Program-made: the position numbers and the translations under genes
Assembly (NCBI RefSeq): GCF_000765215.1
Contig: NZ_JPJE01000070.1
Coordinates: 1 to 40,768, forward strand
Origin: Eubacterium sp. ER2
Lineage (GTDB): Bacteria; Bacillota; Clostridia; Lachnospirales; Lachnospiraceae
Direction of reading: 5' to 3'
Length of the DNA stretch: 40,768 nucleotides
The notes under the pieces: generated by a model
What the model saw: only the letters and a program-made list of their open reading frames with translations
Told to the model about the DNA's origin: nothing
The model's database searches: none
Shown: positions 15,826 through 26,829 of the stretch, one piece after another
Layout: the number at the start of each line of letters is the position of its first letter
Numbering within the stretch: position 1 is the first letter of the stretch

Positions 15826-16389
15826 TTACAACCCCAGCACATCCGCGATGGCGCCCATCTCCTCCAGGGCAATGTCGATCAGATCGTCCAGAGAAAGACC
15901 GGTAAATTCGATCATCTCCATGTAGTCCCTGTTGGCTCCCTTGGCAAAGCGTGCCTCGTTAAAGCGCTTCAGTACGGACTTGTGCTTTACACTGGCAATC
16001 TTTTTGTCAGGATAGATCTGGGCTACAGCCTTGATAAATCCGCTCATGGGGTCTGCCGCCAGGACAGCGTACTGGAGGTTGGTCTTTGCCTTCATGCCGC
16101 ATTTCGGATTGTGTGCCTTGATGGCGTCAAAGAGCACCGGGTCGTCGATGCCCTCCTTTTTCAGTATCTCGACAGATGTGGGACCGTGGACGCTCATGTC
16201 GTGCTCCCAGTCGCACTGCTCCTCGTCCAGGTCGTGGAGAAGTCCCACGATCCCCCAGTACTCCACCTGCTCCGGCGCCAGACGCTTGGCCAGGCCCTTC
16301 ATGATGGCCTCCACCGCGTAGGAGTGGGTGATGTAGTTTTCTCCCTTCATGTATTTCATCAGAATGTCATGTGCCTGCTCTCTGCTCAT
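15826..16389 (-). CDS. HD-domain phosphohydrolase-like protein
   Basis: The 187-residue protein is a stand-alone HD-domain protein of the HDIG type: H22 (ITHSYAVEAIM), the H52-D53 pair (GLLHDLDEEQ), a His in DMSVHGPTS and a later Asp (LAADPMSGF) supply the metal ligands. Such proteins hydrolyse phosphate esters of nucleotides, but close relatives are uncharacterised and I cannot name the substrate. GGGAGG is placed 8 nt before the ATG. It lies between the rpoC terminator and the LCP gene and has no clear functional partner. Two copies of TATGGATTTTTTC (16405 and 16430) sit in its upstream region. Confidence 0.82.
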   Translation of the reverse strand: MSREQAHDILMKYMKGENYITHSYAVEAIMKGLAKRLAPEQVEYWGIVGLLHDLDEEQCDWEHDMSVHGPTSVEILKKEGIDDPVLFDAIKAHNPKCGMKAKTNLQYAVLAADPMSGFIKAVAQIYPDKKIASVKHKSVLKRFNEARFAKGANRDYMEMIEFTGLSLDDLIDIALEEMGAIADVLGL

Positions 16390-16484
16390 TGTCGCTTCCT
16401 CCCTTATGGATTTTTTCTTGATTTTCTGATATGGATTTTTTCCCTGTGTTCTATCTTAACATATCCGCTGGGAAATGGCAAAGA

Positions 16485-16510
16485 GCGGAAGATGCCTGCG
16501 CATCTTCCGC
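16485..16510 (-). terminator. hairpin after rpoC
   Basis: A perfect 11-bp stem, GCGGAAGATGC and its complement with a CTGC loop, lies 45 nt downstream of the rpoC stop. The minus-strand tail TCTTTGCC is only weakly T-rich, so termination may be partial and allow read-through to the HD gene. Confidence 0.65.
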
Positions 16511-16555
16511 CCCGTTGCTTTTATGATGATCTGCTTTTTACTTTGCATGAAGCTC

Positions 16556-19500
16556 CTACTGAAGGATGATGTCAGAGTCGTCGGCCGCAGCCTCTGTCTC
16601 TGCTTCTCCCTCCGCTGTCTCCTGCTCCTCCGGCGCGGAGTTGTCTGTCTTCTCTGTCAGCTGAGCATCCGGCAGCTCATCGGCGGATACCATGTCATCC
16701 GCCAGGATCTCATCGTCCTCTTCCTCCACGGCCAGATCTGTGCTGAGCTTGACATCCCGGTACTTTCTCATACCTGTACCGGCCGGAATGTGCTTACCGA
16801 TGATGACGTTCTCCTTCAGACCTACCAGCGGGTCAACCTTGCCCTTGATGGCAGCCTCTGTCAGCACCTTGGTTGTCTCCTGGAAGGAGGCAGCTGACAG
16901 GAAGGAGTTTGTTGCAAGGGAGGCCTTGGTGATACCCAGCATGATCTGCTCGCCTGTGGCCGGCTCCTTGCCCTCTGCCATGAGCTCTTTGTTCTTGTCC
17001 TCGAACTCCAGCGCATCCACCATGGTGCCCGGCAGATAGCCTGTGTCTCCGCTCTCTTCCACGCGGATCTTCTTCAGCATCTGGCGCACGATAACCTCAA
17101 TGTGCTTGTCGTTGATATCAACACCCTGGAGACGGTATACGCGCTGTACCTCCTGGATCATGTAATCCTGCACAGCCCGAAGTCCCTTGATCTTCAGGAT
17201 ATCGTGGGGGTTCACGCTACCTTCAGTGAGCTCGTCGCCGGCCTCCAGCACCTGTCCGTCCTGGATCTTGATGCGTGATCCGTAGGGGATGAGGTAGGCC
17301 TTGGACTCGCCTGTCTCGTCGTTGGTAACGATGACCTCGCGCTTTTTCTTTGTATCGTTGATCGTCGCTTTTCCTGCAAACTCTGTGATGATGGCAAGAC
17401 CCTTCGGCTTTCTGGCCTCGAAAAGCTCCTCCACACGAGGAAGACCCTGTGTGATGTCGTCTCCGGCCACACCGCCGGTGTGGAAGGTACGCATGGTCAG
17501 CTGTGTACCCGGCTCACCGATGGACTGAGCCGCGATGATGCCGACTGCCTCACCTACCTGAACAGGCTCGCCTGTTGCCATGTTGGCGCCGTAACACTTT
17601 GCGCACACGCCGTTGTGGCAGCGGCAGGTCAGGATGGTGCGGATCTTGATCTTCTTGGGCGTCTCGCCGTTCTCGTCCACGCCCTTCTTCATGATCAGCT
17701 CTGCCCTCTTCGGGGTCACCATATGGTTGGCCTTCACGAGCACATTGCCGTCTTTATCTTTGATGCTCTCGCACAGGTAGCGCCCTGTGATACGCTCCTG
17801 CAGGCTCTCGATTTCCTCGTTGCCCTCCATAAATGCATGGACGTACATGCCGGGGATCTCCTCACCCTCCTGGCGGCAGTCCACCTCACGGATGATGAGC
17901 TCCTGGGAGACGTCTACCAGACGTCTTGTCAGGTAACCGGAGTCGGCTGTTCGAAGAGCTGTATCGGACAGACCCTTACGCGCTCCGTGGGCTGACATGA
18001 AGTACTCCAGTACGTCCAGACCCTCACGGAAGTTGGACTTGATAGGCAGCTCGATGGTACGTCCTGTCGTATCTGCCATCAGTCCACGCATGCCGGCAAG
18101 CTGTTTGATCTGCTTGTCAGAACCACGGGCTCCTGAGTCAGCCATCATGAAGATGTTGTTGTATTTATCCAGACCGGAAAGCAGCGCCTCTGTCAGGGCG
18201 TCGTCAGTTGCCTTCCATGTTTCTACGACTTCTTTGTATCGCTCCTCCTCTGTGATCAGACCACGCTTGAAGTTCTTTGTGATCCGGTCCACAGTCTCCT
18301 GCGCCTGCTCGATCATCTCCGGCTTCTGCGGCGGCACGGTCATGTCGGAAATAGACACGGTCATGGCCGCTCTTGTGGAGTATTTGTAGCCGATGGCCTT
18401 TACATTGTCCAGCACCTCTGCGGTGGCTGTGGCGCCGTGGGTGTTGATGACCTTCTCCAGGATCTGCTTGAGCTGCTTCTTGCCCACATGGAAGTCGATC
18501 TCCGGAAGGAGCTCATTTCCCTCCACCTCGCGGTCTACAAAGCCAAGGTCCTGGGGGATGATCTCGTTGAAGAGCATCCTTCCAAGAGTGGAGGCGATGG
18601 TACCTGTCTTCACGGTTCCGTCAGGCATAGTCCTGGACACACGCACCCTGATCTTGGAGTGGAGTGTCAGCGCCTGGTTCTCGTAGGCCAGGATAGCCTC
18701 GTTTACGCTCTTGAAGAACTTGCCCTCTCCCAGCGCTCCCGGTCTCTCCTGTGTCAGATAGTAGATACCGAGGACCATATCCTGTGAGGGAACGGCCACC
18801 GGTCCGCCGTCTGAAGGCTTCAGAAGGTTGTTCGGTGAGAGCAGAAGGAAACGGCACTCTGCCTGGGCCTCAACGGACAGGGGCAGATGGACAGCCATCT
18901 GGTCTCCGTCGAAGTCCGCGTTGTAGGCGGTACATACAAGGGGATGAAGCTTGATGGCTTTACCCTCTACCAGGATAGGTTCAAATGCCTGGATACCAAG
19001 CCTGTGCAGCGTAGGAGCACGGTTCAGCATGACCGGGTGCTCCTTGATGACATCCTCCAGCACATCCCATACCTCGGGCTGGAGCCTTTCCACCATCTTC
19101 TTTGCGTTCTTGATGTTGTGGGCTGTGCCGTTCTGTACCAGCTCTTTCATAACGAAGGGCTTGAACAGCTCGATGGCCATCTCCTTGGGGAGGCCGCACT
19201 GGTAGATCTTCAGCTCAGGTCCCACGACGATAACGGAACGTCCGGAGTAGTCTACACGCTTTCCAAGAAGGTTCTGACGGAAACGTCCGGATTTTCCTTT
19301 CATCATATCAGAGAGTGACTTCAGGGCGCGGTTTCCGGGTCCTGTGACCGGACGGCCCCTTCTTCCGTTGTCGATAAGGGCGTCCACCGCCTCCTGGAGC
19401 ATTCTCTTCTCGTTTCTAACGATAATGTCCGGCGCGCCCAGCTCGAGCAGGCGTTTCAGACGGTTGTTTCTGTTGATGATCCTTCTGTAAAGGTCATTTA

Positions 19501-20284
19501 AGTCGCTGGTGGCGAAACGTCCGCCGTCCAGCTGTACCATAGGACGGAGATCCGGCGGGATCACCGGGATGGCTGTCAGGATCATCCACTCCGGCTTGTT
19601 TCCGGACTCCCGGAAGGCTTCCACTACCTCCAGGCGCTTCACGATCCTTGCCCTCTTCTGGCCGCTGGCCCCTTCCAGGCCGGCTGTCAGCTCCTCGTAC
19701 TCTTTGTCCAGGTCGATGGTCTCCAGAAGCTCCTTGATGGCCTCAGCACCCATTCCCACACGGAAGGCGCTGCCCCATTTCTCTCTCGCTTCCTGGTACT
19801 CCTGCTCAGACAGCACCTGTTTGTACATCAGGTCTGTCTCGCCCTTGTCCAGCACGATGTAGGAGGCAAAGTAGAGCACCTTCTCCAGAGTCCTGGGGGA
19901 CAGATCCAGGATCAGTCCCATGCGGCTCGGGATCCCCTTAAAGTACCAGATATGTGACACCGGAGCGGCCAGGGCGATATGGCCCATACGCTCGCGGCGC
20001 ACGCTGGATTTCGTCACTTCGACGCCGCAGCGGTCGCAGACAACGCCTTTGTAACGGATCTTTTTATATTTACCACAATGACACTCCCAGTCCTTGCTGG
20101 GTCCGAAGATGCGCTCACAGAACAGGCCGTCCTTTTCCGGCTTCAGCGTCCTGTAGTTGATGGTCTCCGGCTTTGTGACCTCGCCTCTGGACCACTCAAG
20201 GATCTTCTCCGGTGACGCCAACCCGATCTTGATGGCGTCAAAGGTCATTGTCTGATAGGTTTGTTCCTTTTTTGTTTCCGGCAT
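16556..20284 (-). CDS. rpoC: DNA-directed RNA polymerase subunit beta'
   Basis: The 1242-residue protein is the beta' subunit. The N-terminal zinc site is seen as [19 protein letters not shown], the catalytic Mg2+ site as [14 protein letters not shown], and the second zinc cluster as [13 protein letters not shown]. The trigger-loop and bridge-helix region includes [23 protein letters not shown]. The C terminus ends in a Glu/Asp/Ala-rich tail of roughly 45 residues, seen in Lachnospiraceae. The ATG at 20284 has GGAAGGGG upstream, 14 bp after the rpoB stop. No rpsL-rpsG-fusA operon follows within the window; a small HD-domain gene does. Confidence 0.98.
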   Translation of the reverse strand: MPETKKEQTYQTMTFDAIKIGLASPEKILEWSRGEVTKPETINYRTLKPEKDGLFCERIFGPSKDWECHCGKYKKIRYKGVVCDRCGVEVTKSSVRRERMGHIALAAPVSHIWYFKGIPSRMGLILDLSPRTLEKVLYFASYIVLDKGETDLMYKQVLSEQEYQEAREKWGSAFRVGMGAEAIKELLETIDLDKEYEELTAGLEGASGQKRARIVKRLEVVEAFRESGNKPEWMILTAIPVIPPDLRPMVQLDGGRFATSDLNDLYRRIINRNNRLKRLLELGAPDIIVRNEKRMLQEAVDALIDNGRRGRPVTGPGNRALKSLSDMMKGKSGRFRQNLLGKRVDYSGRSVIVVGPELKIYQCGLPKEMAIELFKPFVMKELVQNGTAHNIKNAKKMVERLQPEVWDVLEDVIKEHPVMLNRAPTLHRLGIQAFEPILVEGKAIKLHPLVCTAYNADFDGDQMAVHLPLSVEAQAECRFLLLSPNNLLKPSDGGPVAVPSQDMVLGIYYLTQERPGALGEGKFFKSVNEAILAYENQALTLHSKIRVRVSRTMPDGTVKTGTIASTLGRMLFNEIIPQDLGFVDREVEGNELLPEIDFHVGKKQLKQILEKVINTHGATATAEVLDNVKAIGYKYSTRAAMTVSISDMTVPPQKPEMIEQAQETVDRITKNFKRGLITEEERYKEVVETWKATDDALTEALLSGLDKYNNIFMMADSGARGSDKQIKQLAGMRGLMADTTGRTIELPIKSNFREGLDVLEYFMSAHGARKGLSDTALRTADSGYLTRRLVDVSQELIIREVDCRQEGEEIPGMYVHAFMEGNEEIESLQERITGRYLCESIKDKDGNVLVKANHMVTPKRAELIMKKGVDENGETPKKIKIRTILTCRCHNGVCAKCYGANMATGEPVQVGEAVGIIAAQSIGEPGTQLTMRTFHTGGVAGDDITQGLPRVEELFEARKPKGLAIITEFAGKATINDTKKKREVIVTNDETGESKAYLIPYGSRIKIQDGQVLEAGDELTEGSVNPHDILKIKGLRAVQDYMIQEVQRVYRLQGVDINDKHIEVIVRQMLKKIRVEESGDTGYLPGTMVDALEFEDKNKELMAEGKEPATGEQIMLGITKASLATNSFLSAASFQETTKVLTEAAIKGKVDPLVGLKENVIIGKHIPAGTGMRKYRDVKLSTDLAVEEEDDEILADDMVSADELPDAQLTEKTDNSAPEEQETAEGEAETEAAADDSDIILQ

Positions 20285-20298
20285 ACTGGCACCCCTTC

Positions 20299-23200
20299 CT
20301 AAAATTCATCGTCTGATATTTCGTTAAACTCGATACCCAGATCGTCGTCCTCGGCATCGCTGTCAGGCTCTTCCACGTCCACAAGCTCCTCGCCCTGGAA
20401 TTCCTGCGCAGTGTAGCCGTGGTCTCCCAGGTTCTCGTCGTCACTGTGGTATTTTCTGTCCTCGTTCATCAGTGAGCGGAAATCTGTCTCTCCCATATCC
20501 ACGGTCTCCAGGATCTCCACCTCTTCGCCGCCCTGCAGCACGCGGACATCCAGCGCCAGTGACTGCAGCTCCTTGAGCAGTACCTTGAAGGCCTCGGGAA
20601 TACCTGGCTCCGGAATGTTCTCCCCTTTGATGATGGCCTCGTATGTCTTCACACGCCCCACCACATCGTCGGATTTCACTGTCAGGATCTCCTGCAGTGT
20701 GTAGGATGCACCGTAGGCCTCCAGAGCCCAAACCTCCATCTCTCCGAAACGCTGTCCGCCGAACTGGGCTTTTCCTCCCAGAGGCTGCTGTGTTACCAGT
20801 GAGTAGGGGCCGGTAGAGCGGGCATGGATCTTGTCGTCTACCAGGTGGTGCAGCTTCAGATAGTGCATGTGCCCGATGGTAACCGGGCTGTCGAAGAACT
20901 CGCCGGTACGGCCGTCCCGCAGACGCACCTTACCGTCTCTGGAGATGGGAACCCCCTTCCACAGCTCTCTGTGGTCTCTGTTGTCAGAGAGATACTGGAG
21001 TACCTCCGGGAGCAGCTCCTCTTTGTGTTTTGCCTCAAACTCTTCCCAGCTCAAGTTCACGTAGTCGTTGGCCAGATCCAGAGTGTCCATGATATCGTTC
21101 TCGTCAGCTCCGTCAAATACCGGTGTGGCAATGTTGAAGCCCAGGGCCTTGGCAGCCAGCGACAGATGGATCTCCAGCACCTGTCCGATGTTCATACGGG
21201 AAGGCACGCCCAGCGGGTTCAGCACGATGTCCAGAGGACGTCCGTTTGGCAGGAAGGGCATATCCTCCACGGGAAGCACACGGGAAACGACACCCTTGTT
21301 TCCGTGACGTCCGGCCATCTTGTCACCCACGGAGATCTTTCTCTTCTGGGCAATGTAGATGCGGACCGCCTGGTTCACGCCGGGTGACAGCTCGTCGCCG
21401 TTCTCCCTTGTAAACACTTTGGCATCCACCACGATACCGTACTCGCCGTGGGGTACCTTCAGGGAGGTGTCTCTCACCTCTCTGGCCTTCTCGCCAAAGA
21501 TGGCGCGCAGAAGTCTCTCCTCCGCTGTCAGCTCTGTCTCTCCCTTGGGAGTTACTTTTCCGACAAGGATATCGCCTGCGCGGACCTCAGCGCCGATGCG
21601 GATGATTCCTCTCTCATCCAGGTTCTTCAGGGCGTCATCACCCACGCCGGGGATGTCCCTTGTGATCTCCTCAGGTCCCAGCTTGGTGTCGCGGGCCTCC
21701 GCCTCGTACTCTTCTATATGAATGGATGTGTAAACGTCGTCCTGTACCAGCCTCTCGCTTAAGAGAACCGCGTCCTCGTAGTTGTAGCCCTCCCATGTCA
21801 TGAAGCCGATGAGGGGGTTCTTTCCAAGGGCCATCTCGCCGTTGGATGTGGAAGGTCCGTCCGCGATGACTTCACCCTTCTCCACCCGGTCGCCCTTGAA
21901 GACGATAGGTCTCTGGTTGTAGCAGTTGCTCTGGTTGCTTCGCTGGAACTTGGTCAGCTTGTATTTCTTAAGCATGCCGTCATCCTGACGGATGGTGATC
22001 TCATTAGAGGTGGAGCGCTCTACAACGCCGCCCTCCTCTGCCAGCACGCACACGCCGGAGTCAACAGCTGCCTTCTCCTCCATACCTGTACCAACCACAG
22101 GGGCCTCGGTCATGAGAAGCGGCACTGCCTGGCGCTGCATGTTGGATCCCATCAGCGCACGGTTGGCGTCGTCGTTCTGCAGGAAGGGGATCAGGGCTGT
22201 CGCCACGGAGAACACCATCTTCGGGGACACGTCCATGTAGTCGAACATGGAGCGCTCATACTCCTGTGTCTCCTCCCGGTAACGACCGGACACATTTTTG
22301 TGTACGAAATGACCTTCCTCATCCAGAGGCGTGTTCGCCTGCGCCACATGATAGTTGTCCTCTTCATCTGCTGTCATGTAGACAACTTCGTCTGTGACTC
22401 TCGGATTTTTCGGGTCAGATTTATCTATTTTTCTGTACGGAGCCTCAACAAATCCGTACTGGTTGATCCTCGCGTAGCATGCGAGGGAGTTGATCAGACC
22501 GATGTTGGGTCCCTCAGGCGTCTCGATGGGGCACATTCTTCCGTAGTGGGAATAATGTACGTCGCGGACCTCAAATCCGGCACGGTCTCTGGACAGACCG
22601 CCAGGTCCGAGGGCGGACAGACGTCTCTTGTGAGTCAGCTCGCCCAGAGGGTTGTTCTGATCCATGAACTGGGACAGCTGGGAGGATCCGAAGAACTCCT
22701 TCACAGCAGCGGTCACAGGCTTGATATTGATCAGGGACTGGGGTGAAATGCCCTCCAGATCCTGTGTGGTCATCCTCTCTCGAACCACTCTCTCCAGACG
22801 GGACAGACCGATCCTGTACTGGTTCTGGAGCAGCTCGCCCACGGCGCGGATACGACGGTTGCCCAGGTGGTCGATGTCATCGTCATTTCCAAGGCCGTAC
22901 TCCAGATGGATATTATAGTTAATGGAAGCAAGAATATCTTCCTTTGTAATATGCTTCGGGATCAGGTCGTGGATATCCCGCTTGATGGCGCTCTTGAGCT
23001 CGTCGATATCCCCTGCCGTCTCCTCCAGAAGCCCGGACAGCACAGGATAGTATACCAGCTCTGTCACGCCCACTTCCTTGGGATCAATGTCCACGATGGA
23101 CTGCAGGTCCACCATCATGTTGGAGAGGACTTTTACCTTTCTCTCCTCCTCCGGCCTGTCGATCCACACGTAGGGAATGGCCGCGTTCTGGATGTCGTCC

Positions 23201-24156
23201 GCCATCTCTCTTGTCAGCTTGGTGCCCGCCTCGGCAATCACCTCTCCGGTGATGGGGCTCACCGCGTCCTCGGCCAGCACGTGACCTGCGATGCGGTTTC
23301 TCAGCATCAGCTTCTTGTTGAATTTATAGCGTCCGACTTTGGCAAGGTCGTAGCGTCTCGGATCAAAGAACATGCTTGTGATCAGGCTCTCCGCGCTGTC
23401 CACCGCGAGCGGCTCGCCGGGACGGATCTTCTTGTACAGCTCGAGAAGACCTTCCTGGTAGTTTGTAGCAGCATCCTTCTCAAAGCTGGCCAGGATCTTG
23501 GGCTCCTCGCCGAACAGGTCAATGATCTCGGGATTGGTCCCAATGCCGAGGGCGCGGATCAGCACAGTGATCGGCACCTTCCTTGTTCTGTCTACACGCA
23601 CATAGAAAACGTCATTTGAATCTGTCTCATATTCCAGCCATGCTCCCCGGTTTGGAATGACAGTGGAGGAAAACAGTCTTTTACCCAGCTTGTCATGCGC
23701 GATGCCGTAGTAGATACCGGGCGAACGCACGAGCTGGCTTACGATAACTCGCTCTGCACCATTGATCACAAAAGTTCCCGTCGCTGTCATCAGCGGCAGG
23801 TCTCCCATGAAGATCTCATGCTCATTGATCTCGTCTGTCTCCTTGTTGTGAAGCCTTACGCGCACCTTCAGCGGGGCCGCATAGGTGGCATCGCGCTCCT
23901 TACACTCCTCGATCGAGTACTTTACGTCTTTCTCGCACAAGGTGAAATCCACAAACTCCAGGCTGAGCTTGCCGCTGTAGTCTGTGATCGGAGAAATGTC
24001 ATCAAATACTTCTTTTAATCCCTCGTCAAGGAACCACTGATAGGAGTCTTTCTGGACTTCGATCAGGTTGGGCATCTGAAGCACTTCTTTTTGCCTGGAA
24101 TAGCTCATGCGGGAATTTTTTCCACTTTTAATAGGACGAATTCTGTTTTTCTCCAT
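20299..24156 (-). CDS. rpoB: DNA-directed RNA polymerase subunit beta
   Basis: The 1285-residue protein is the beta subunit. The start at 24156 is supported by GAGGAGTG about 10 nt upstream and by the usual beginning [20 protein letters not shown]; the frame is open further upstream but runs through the promoter. The rifampicin pocket reads [20 protein letters not shown] and [13 protein letters not shown], so the positions equivalent to E. coli D516, H526 and S531 carry the susceptible residues. The C terminus has an acidic tail (roughly the last 35 residues). The gene has its own promoter (24279-24308) downstream of the rplL terminator and is transcribed with rpoC. Confidence 0.98.
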   Translation of the reverse strand: MEKNRIRPIKSGKNSRMSYSRQKEVLQMPNLIEVQKDSYQWFLDEGLKEVFDDISPITDYSGKLSLEFVDFTLCEKDVKYSIEECKERDATYAAPLKVRVRLHNKETDEINEHEIFMGDLPLMTATGTFVINGAERVIVSQLVRSPGIYYGIAHDKLGKRLFSSTVIPNRGAWLEYETDSNDVFYVRVDRTRKVPITVLIRALGIGTNPEIIDLFGEEPKILASFEKDAATNYQEGLLELYKKIRPGEPLAVDSAESLITSMFFDPRRYDLAKVGRYKFNKKLMLRNRIAGHVLAEDAVSPITGEVIAEAGTKLTREMADDIQNAAIPYVWIDRPEEERKVKVLSNMMVDLQSIVDIDPKEVGVTELVYYPVLSGLLEETAGDIDELKSAIKRDIHDLIPKHITKEDILASINYNIHLEYGLGNDDDIDHLGNRRIRAVGELLQNQYRIGLSRLERVVRERMTTQDLEGISPQSLINIKPVTAAVKEFFGSSQLSQFMDQNNPLGELTHKRRLSALGPGGLSRDRAGFEVRDVHYSHYGRMCPIETPEGPNIGLINSLACYARINQYGFVEAPYRKIDKSDPKNPRVTDEVVYMTADEEDNYHVAQANTPLDEEGHFVHKNVSGRYREETQEYERSMFDYMDVSPKMVFSVATALIPFLQNDDANRALMGSNMQRQAVPLLMTEAPVVGTGMEEKAAVDSGVCVLAEEGGVVERSTSNEITIRQDDGMLKKYKLTKFQRSNQSNCYNQRPIVFKGDRVEKGEVIADGPSTSNGEMALGKNPLIGFMTWEGYNYEDAVLLSERLVQDDVYTSIHIEEYEAEARDTKLGPEEITRDIPGVGDDALKNLDERGIIRIGAEVRAGDILVGKVTPKGETELTAEERLLRAIFGEKAREVRDTSLKVPHGEYGIVVDAKVFTRENGDELSPGVNQAVRIYIAQKRKISVGDKMAGRHGNKGVVSRVLPVEDMPFLPNGRPLDIVLNPLGVPSRMNIGQVLEIHLSLAAKALGFNIATPVFDGADENDIMDTLDLANDYVNLSWEEFEAKHKEELLPEVLQYLSDNRDHRELWKGVPISRDGKVRLRDGRTGEFFDSPVTIGHMHYLKLHHLVDDKIHARSTGPYSLVTQQPLGGKAQFGGQRFGEMEVWALEAYGASYTLQEILTVKSDDVVGRVKTYEAIIKGENIPEPGIPEAFKVLLKELQSLALDVRVLQGGEEVEILETVDMGETDFRSLMNEDRKYHSDDENLGDHGYTAQEFQGEELVDVEEPDSDAEDDDLGIEFNEISDDEF

Positions 24157-24278
24157 ATGACGTTTCACTCCTCGTTTATTTTTTGTGAGGTTTAACCGAG
24201 CAAACCCCCTGTTTTTATTACACTCTCGCACATTGTGCCATCGATAATGACACAGTTTTTCATAATGATGCACCCTAT

Positions 24279-24308
24279 ATAATACAACAAGCCCTGGAGG
24301 GGTGTCAA
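24279..24308 (-). promoter_or_regulatory. rpoBC promoter
   Basis: On the minus strand TTGACA (24303-24308) and TATTAT (24279-24284) are 18 nt apart, about 120 nt before the rpoB start codon. It separates rpoBC from the rplJL unit, which ends in a terminator at 24462-24506. Confidence 0.8.
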
Positions 24309-24316
24309 GGACTTTT

Positions 24317-24363
24317 TTAATTTCAGACGTAATACTTTTGAAAAGTATTACGTCTGAAATTAA
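24317..24363. repeat. 47-bp near-perfect palindrome upstream of the rpoB promoter
   Basis: Two 23-bp arms are perfectly complementary around a single central base (TTAATTTCAGACGTAATACT on the left side, its complement on the right). The T-rich run is on the 5' side on plus and gives A-rich sequence 3' on minus, so it does not read as an intrinsic terminator in either direction. It ends 9 bp from the -35 of rpoBC. Confidence 0.9.
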
Positions 24364-24396
24364 GTCAACCGGTGTATCGTTGTGCATGTATCCCCG

Positions 24397-24426
24397 GGGA
24401 ATTGTGTCCCAACAGACACAATTCCC
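24397..24426. repeat. 12-bp hairpin between rplL and rpoB
   Basis: GGGAATTGTGTC and its exact complement are separated by 6 nt. It lies just beyond the rplL terminator and has no T-tract in either direction. It may be a back-up stem or an RNase processing site on read-through transcripts. Confidence 0.7.
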
Positions 24427-24461
24427 GATCCCGCCGCATTTCCGCTTCCAACAAAAGCGCG

Positions 24462-24506
24462 AAAAAAGGCCGCTTGCGGGTCTTCTGTTGTAAAACCCTC
24501 AAGCGG
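24462..24506 (-). terminator. terminator of the rplJL unit
   Basis: On the minus strand CCGCTTG-A-GGGT pairs with ACCC-G-CAAGCGG (24470-24506) and is followed by TTTTTT (24462-24467). It is about 67 nt past the rplL stop. Confidence 0.9.
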
Positions 24507-24572
24507 TCCTCTCTGTTTTTTATAAACAATTTGTCATGTTCAAATTTATATGCTTTGCTCTGAACACTTGAA

Positions 24573-24950
24573 TTATTTAAGGTTAACCTCTGCGCCCTCA
24601 GCCTCGAGTTTAGCCTTGATCTCCTCAGCCTCAGCCTTGGAAGCGCCCTCTTTAACAACCTTCGGTGCGCCGTCAACAAGCTCTTTAGCCTCTTTCAGGC
24701 CAAGACCTGTGATCTCACGAACAACCTTGATAACCTTAACCTTGGAAGCGCCTGCTGCTACAAGCTCTACATCAAACTCGTCCTTCTCCTCTGCTGCTGC
24801 AGCTCCGTCTCCGGCTGCTGCCGCAACTACAACGCCTGCTGCTGCAGATACGCCGAACTCTTCTTCGCATGCTTTAACTAACTCGTTTAATTCTAATACT
24901 GATAACTCTTTGATCGCATCGATCATTTCAGCTGTTGTTAACTTAGCCAT
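24573..24950 (-). CDS. rplL: 50S ribosomal protein L7/L12
   Basis: The 125-residue stalk protein recruits translational GTPases. It shows the N-terminal dimerisation helix ([25 protein letters not shown]), an Ala/Gly-rich hinge (about 40-60) and the C-terminal domain ([26 protein letters not shown]). The ATG at 24950 has GGAGG 8 nt upstream; an ATG five codons earlier overlaps that site and is unlikely. It is co-transcribed with rplJ, and the 123-bp gap between them contains a hairpin (25015-25039). Confidence 0.98.
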   Translation of the reverse strand: MAKLTTAEMIDAIKELSVLELNELVKACEEEFGVSAAAGVVVAAAAGDGAAAAEEKDEFDVELVAAGASKVKVIKVVREITGLGLKEAKELVDGAPKVVKEGASKAEAEEIKAKLEAEGAEVNLK

Positions 24951-25014
24951 TTCATTGTCCTCCATTAATTTCTTTTTGATTTTTTAATCTTCCAAACCCT
25001 GTTTGGTGTCTCTG

Positions 25015-25039
25015 CTGGCTGCTGTCAGGCAGCTGCCAG
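25015..25039 (-). other. hairpin in the rplJ-rplL spacer
   Basis: On the minus strand CTGGC-A-GCTG pairs with CAGC-A-GCCAG around a 5-nt loop. It has no T-tract next to it, so it is not a terminator; it may set the ratio of L12 to L10 through processing or stability. A smaller stem (24992-25006) follows. Confidence 0.45.
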
Positions 25040-25073
25040 TCGTCTGCTTTTCCTGTCAGACTCAAACCGCTGA

Positions 25074-25640
25074 TTACTCAGCCGGTGTCTCTGCTGCCTC
25101 TGCTGCGGGAGCTTCCTCAGCCGGAGCCTCTGCGCTCTCCTCTGCAGGAGCGGCCTCTCCACCCTGCTCTGCGATCTGCTTGATAACGCGAGCAAAGTTT
25201 GTGATCGGTGACTGCATGCTTCCAAGCAGTCTGGAGAGAAGCTCTTCTCTTGACGGGATCTTAGCCAGTTCAGTCAGTCCAGCAACGTCGTAAACTGTTC
25301 CTTCGACAACACCGCCCTTTAACTCAAGAGCCTTTGCATCCTTAGCGAATTTGCACAGGATCCTTGCCGGAGCTGTAGCGTCATCCTTAGAGATGGCGAT
25401 AGCGCTGGGGCCTTCCAGATGCTCTTCCAGAGCAGCGAACTCTGTTCCCTCAAAAGCTCTCTTCATCATTGTGTTCTTGCAGACTTTGTAGATGATACCA
25501 GCTTCTCTTAACTGCTTACGGAGCTCTGTGTCCTGAGCAACAGTTAATCCGCGGTAGTCAACCAGCACGACTGACTCAGCGCCTGTGATGTCATCAACAA
25601 TCGCCTGAACGATAGGCTGTTTTAACTCAACTTTTGCCAC
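25074..25640 (-). CDS. rplJ: 50S ribosomal protein L10
   Basis: The 188-residue protein anchors the L7/L12 stalk on 23S rRNA. The N-terminal RNA-binding domain (VELKQPIVQAIVDDITGAESVVLVDYRGL) and the helix that binds L12 (near 140-165) are evident; an Ala/Glu/Pro-rich tail of about 25 residues follows (EESAEAPAEEAPAAEAAETPAE). Translation starts at GTG (25640), with AAGGAGG 10 nt upstream. A leader RNA with an attenuator hairpin lies upstream and should bind the L10-L12 complex for autoregulation. Confidence 0.97.
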   Translation of the reverse strand: MAKVELKQPIVQAIVDDITGAESVVLVDYRGLTVAQDTELRKQLREAGIIYKVCKNTMMKRAFEGTEFAALEEHLEGPSAIAISKDDATAPARILCKFAKDAKALELKGGVVEGTVYDVAGLTELAKIPSREELLSRLLGSMQSPITNFARVIKQIAEQGGEAAPAEESAEAPAEEAPAAEAAETPAE

Positions 25641-25702
25641 GAATGGTGCACCTCCTTGTTAGATTTTGGTTCTTGCACCGCCGACAGATTGATGGCTGAA
25701 TA

Positions 25703-25735
25703 AAAATCCCCTCTGCGCCCAAAGACACAGAGGGG
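25703..25735 (-). terminator. attenuator hairpin in the L10 leader
   Basis: CCCCTCTG and its complement (25708-25735) are followed on the minus strand by TTTTTA. The hairpin lies between promoter and rplJ, so it is a candidate regulated terminator. Confidence 0.75.
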
Positions 25736-25840
25736 TAGAAATTCATACACAACGTACTAAATCTATTCTTCCTCGGCAGGCGTTTTCATACTTACGCTTT
25801 TCAGCACCTGCTGTCTTCGGCAGTTACTACTGTAATTTAG
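25703..25840 (-). ncRNA. ribosomal protein L10 leader RNA
   Basis: The 5' leader of rplJ shows the L10-leader features: an AGACAGCAGG segment (complement near 25805-25816) that can pair with CGCCTGCCGAGG (complement near 25770-25782) around a variable hairpin, followed by a GC-rich hairpin and T-tract at 25703-25735. This resembles the Firmicutes L10 leader, in which the L10-L12 complex controls transcription or translation of rplJL. Identification is from remembered consensus, not a covariance search. Confidence 0.75.
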
Positions 25841-25862
25841 CACACTTGTTTATACTTGTCAA
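25834..25862 (-). promoter_or_regulatory. rplJL promoter
   Basis: On the minus strand TTGACA (25857-25862) and TAAATT (25834-25839) are 17 nt apart, with TGC directly before the -10. Transcription would begin at the start of the L10 leader. Confidence 0.85.
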
Positions 25863-25991
25863 TGTATTTTTCAACTTTTTCCGGTTTTTTATAGCTCTAC
25901 ACCGGGTATTACTCGGTTTTTCTGCGCCTGCTTCTGACTGCCGCGCAGACCGCCACAGCTCCTGCCACCACACTCTCTGGCAGTGCAACAG

Positions 25992-26036
25992 AAAAACACC
26001 CCGGGCACTGTTCTCAAAACAATGTCTCCGGGGTGT
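25992..26036 (-). terminator. terminator of the rpmG-to-rplA unit
   Basis: On the minus strand ACACCCCGG and CCGGGGTGT close a long imperfect hairpin (25996-26036), followed by TTTTC. It lies 28 nt past the rplA stop and separates rplA from the rplJ promoter. Confidence 0.85.
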
Positions 26037-26063
26037 GTATATGCGTCAATCTCTGCTCTCTGA

Positions 26064-26756
26064 TTAAGCCAGCTTAACCGGATTAAGCTTCACGCCAGGT
26101 CCCATTGTAGATGTAAGTGTCACGCTCTTTAAGAACTGACCCTTTACAGCTGCCGGTCTGGCCTTGTTGATCGCATCAATAAGCGTCTGGAAGTTGTCTG
26201 CAAGCTGCTCCTCGGTAAAGGAAGCCTTACCGATCGGCACGTGGATAATGTTTGTCTTGTCAAGTCTGTATTCGATCTTACCAGCTTTGATGTCCTGGAT
26301 TGCCTTTGTAACATCCATGGTTACTGTTCCAGCCTTCGGGTTCGGCATCAGGCCCTTGGGTCCAAGTACACGTCCGAGACGTCCAACAACGCCCATCATG
26401 TCTGGTGTAGCAACTACTACGTCGAACTCAAACCAGTTCTCGTTCTGGATCTTCGGGATCAGCTCATCGCCGCCTACGTAGTCAGCGCCTGCTGCCTTTG
26501 CCTCCTCAGCCTTTGCGTCTTTCGCAAACACGAGGATGCGCACCTTCTTACCAGTTCCGTGGGGCAGTACAACGGCGCCGCGGATCTGCTGATCAGCGTG
26601 ACGTCCGTCACAGCCTGTTCTGATGTGAGCCTCAATAGTCTCATCGAATTTTGCCACTGCTGTCTTCTTTACTAAAGAAATTGCCTCTTCTTTGTCGTAG
26701 AGTGTTCCTCTCTCGATAGCTTTTGCAGCTTCTGTATATTTCTTTCCTCTTTTCAT
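26064..26756 (-). CDS. rplA: 50S ribosomal protein L1
   Basis: The 230-residue protein forms the mobile L1 stalk of the ribosome and, in many bacteria, represses its own operon by binding an mRNA copy of its rRNA site. Typical segments are [43 protein letters not shown] and [14 protein letters not shown]. The ATG at 26756 follows GGAGG by 11 nt. Just upstream (26775-26801) lies a short RNA motif matching that rRNA site, as also occurs before rplK. Confidence 0.98.
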   Translation of the reverse strand: MKRGKKYTEAAKAIERGTLYDKEEAISLVKKTAVAKFDETIEAHIRTGCDGRHADQQIRGAVVLPHGTGKKVRILVFAKDAKAEEAKAAGADYVGGDELIPKIQNENWFEFDVVVATPDMMGVVGRLGRVLGPKGLMPNPKAGTVTMDVTKAIQDIKAGKIEYRLDKTNIIHVPIGKASFTEEQLADNFQTLIDAINKARPAAVKGQFLKSVTLTSTMGPGVKLNPVKLA

Positions 26757-26774
26757 TTTAAAAAATACCTCCTT

Positions 26775-26801
26775 GTGGTAATGTCGGGATAACCCTCCCA
26801 C
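26775..26801 (-). promoter_or_regulatory. L1-binding-site mimic before rplA
   Basis: The minus strand reads GTGGGAGGG, a TTAT turn, CCCGACATTACCAC. The 5' GTGG pairs with the 3' CCAC and GGG with CCC. The arrangement GUGGGAGG...CCGAC...AUACCAC is that of the L1 stalk of 23S rRNA, so it is probably an L1 autoregulatory element. It overlaps the region directly before the ribosome binding site. Confidence 0.7.
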
Positions 26802-26829
26802 TTACTGTTCCTGTTGACTCAAATCGCTC

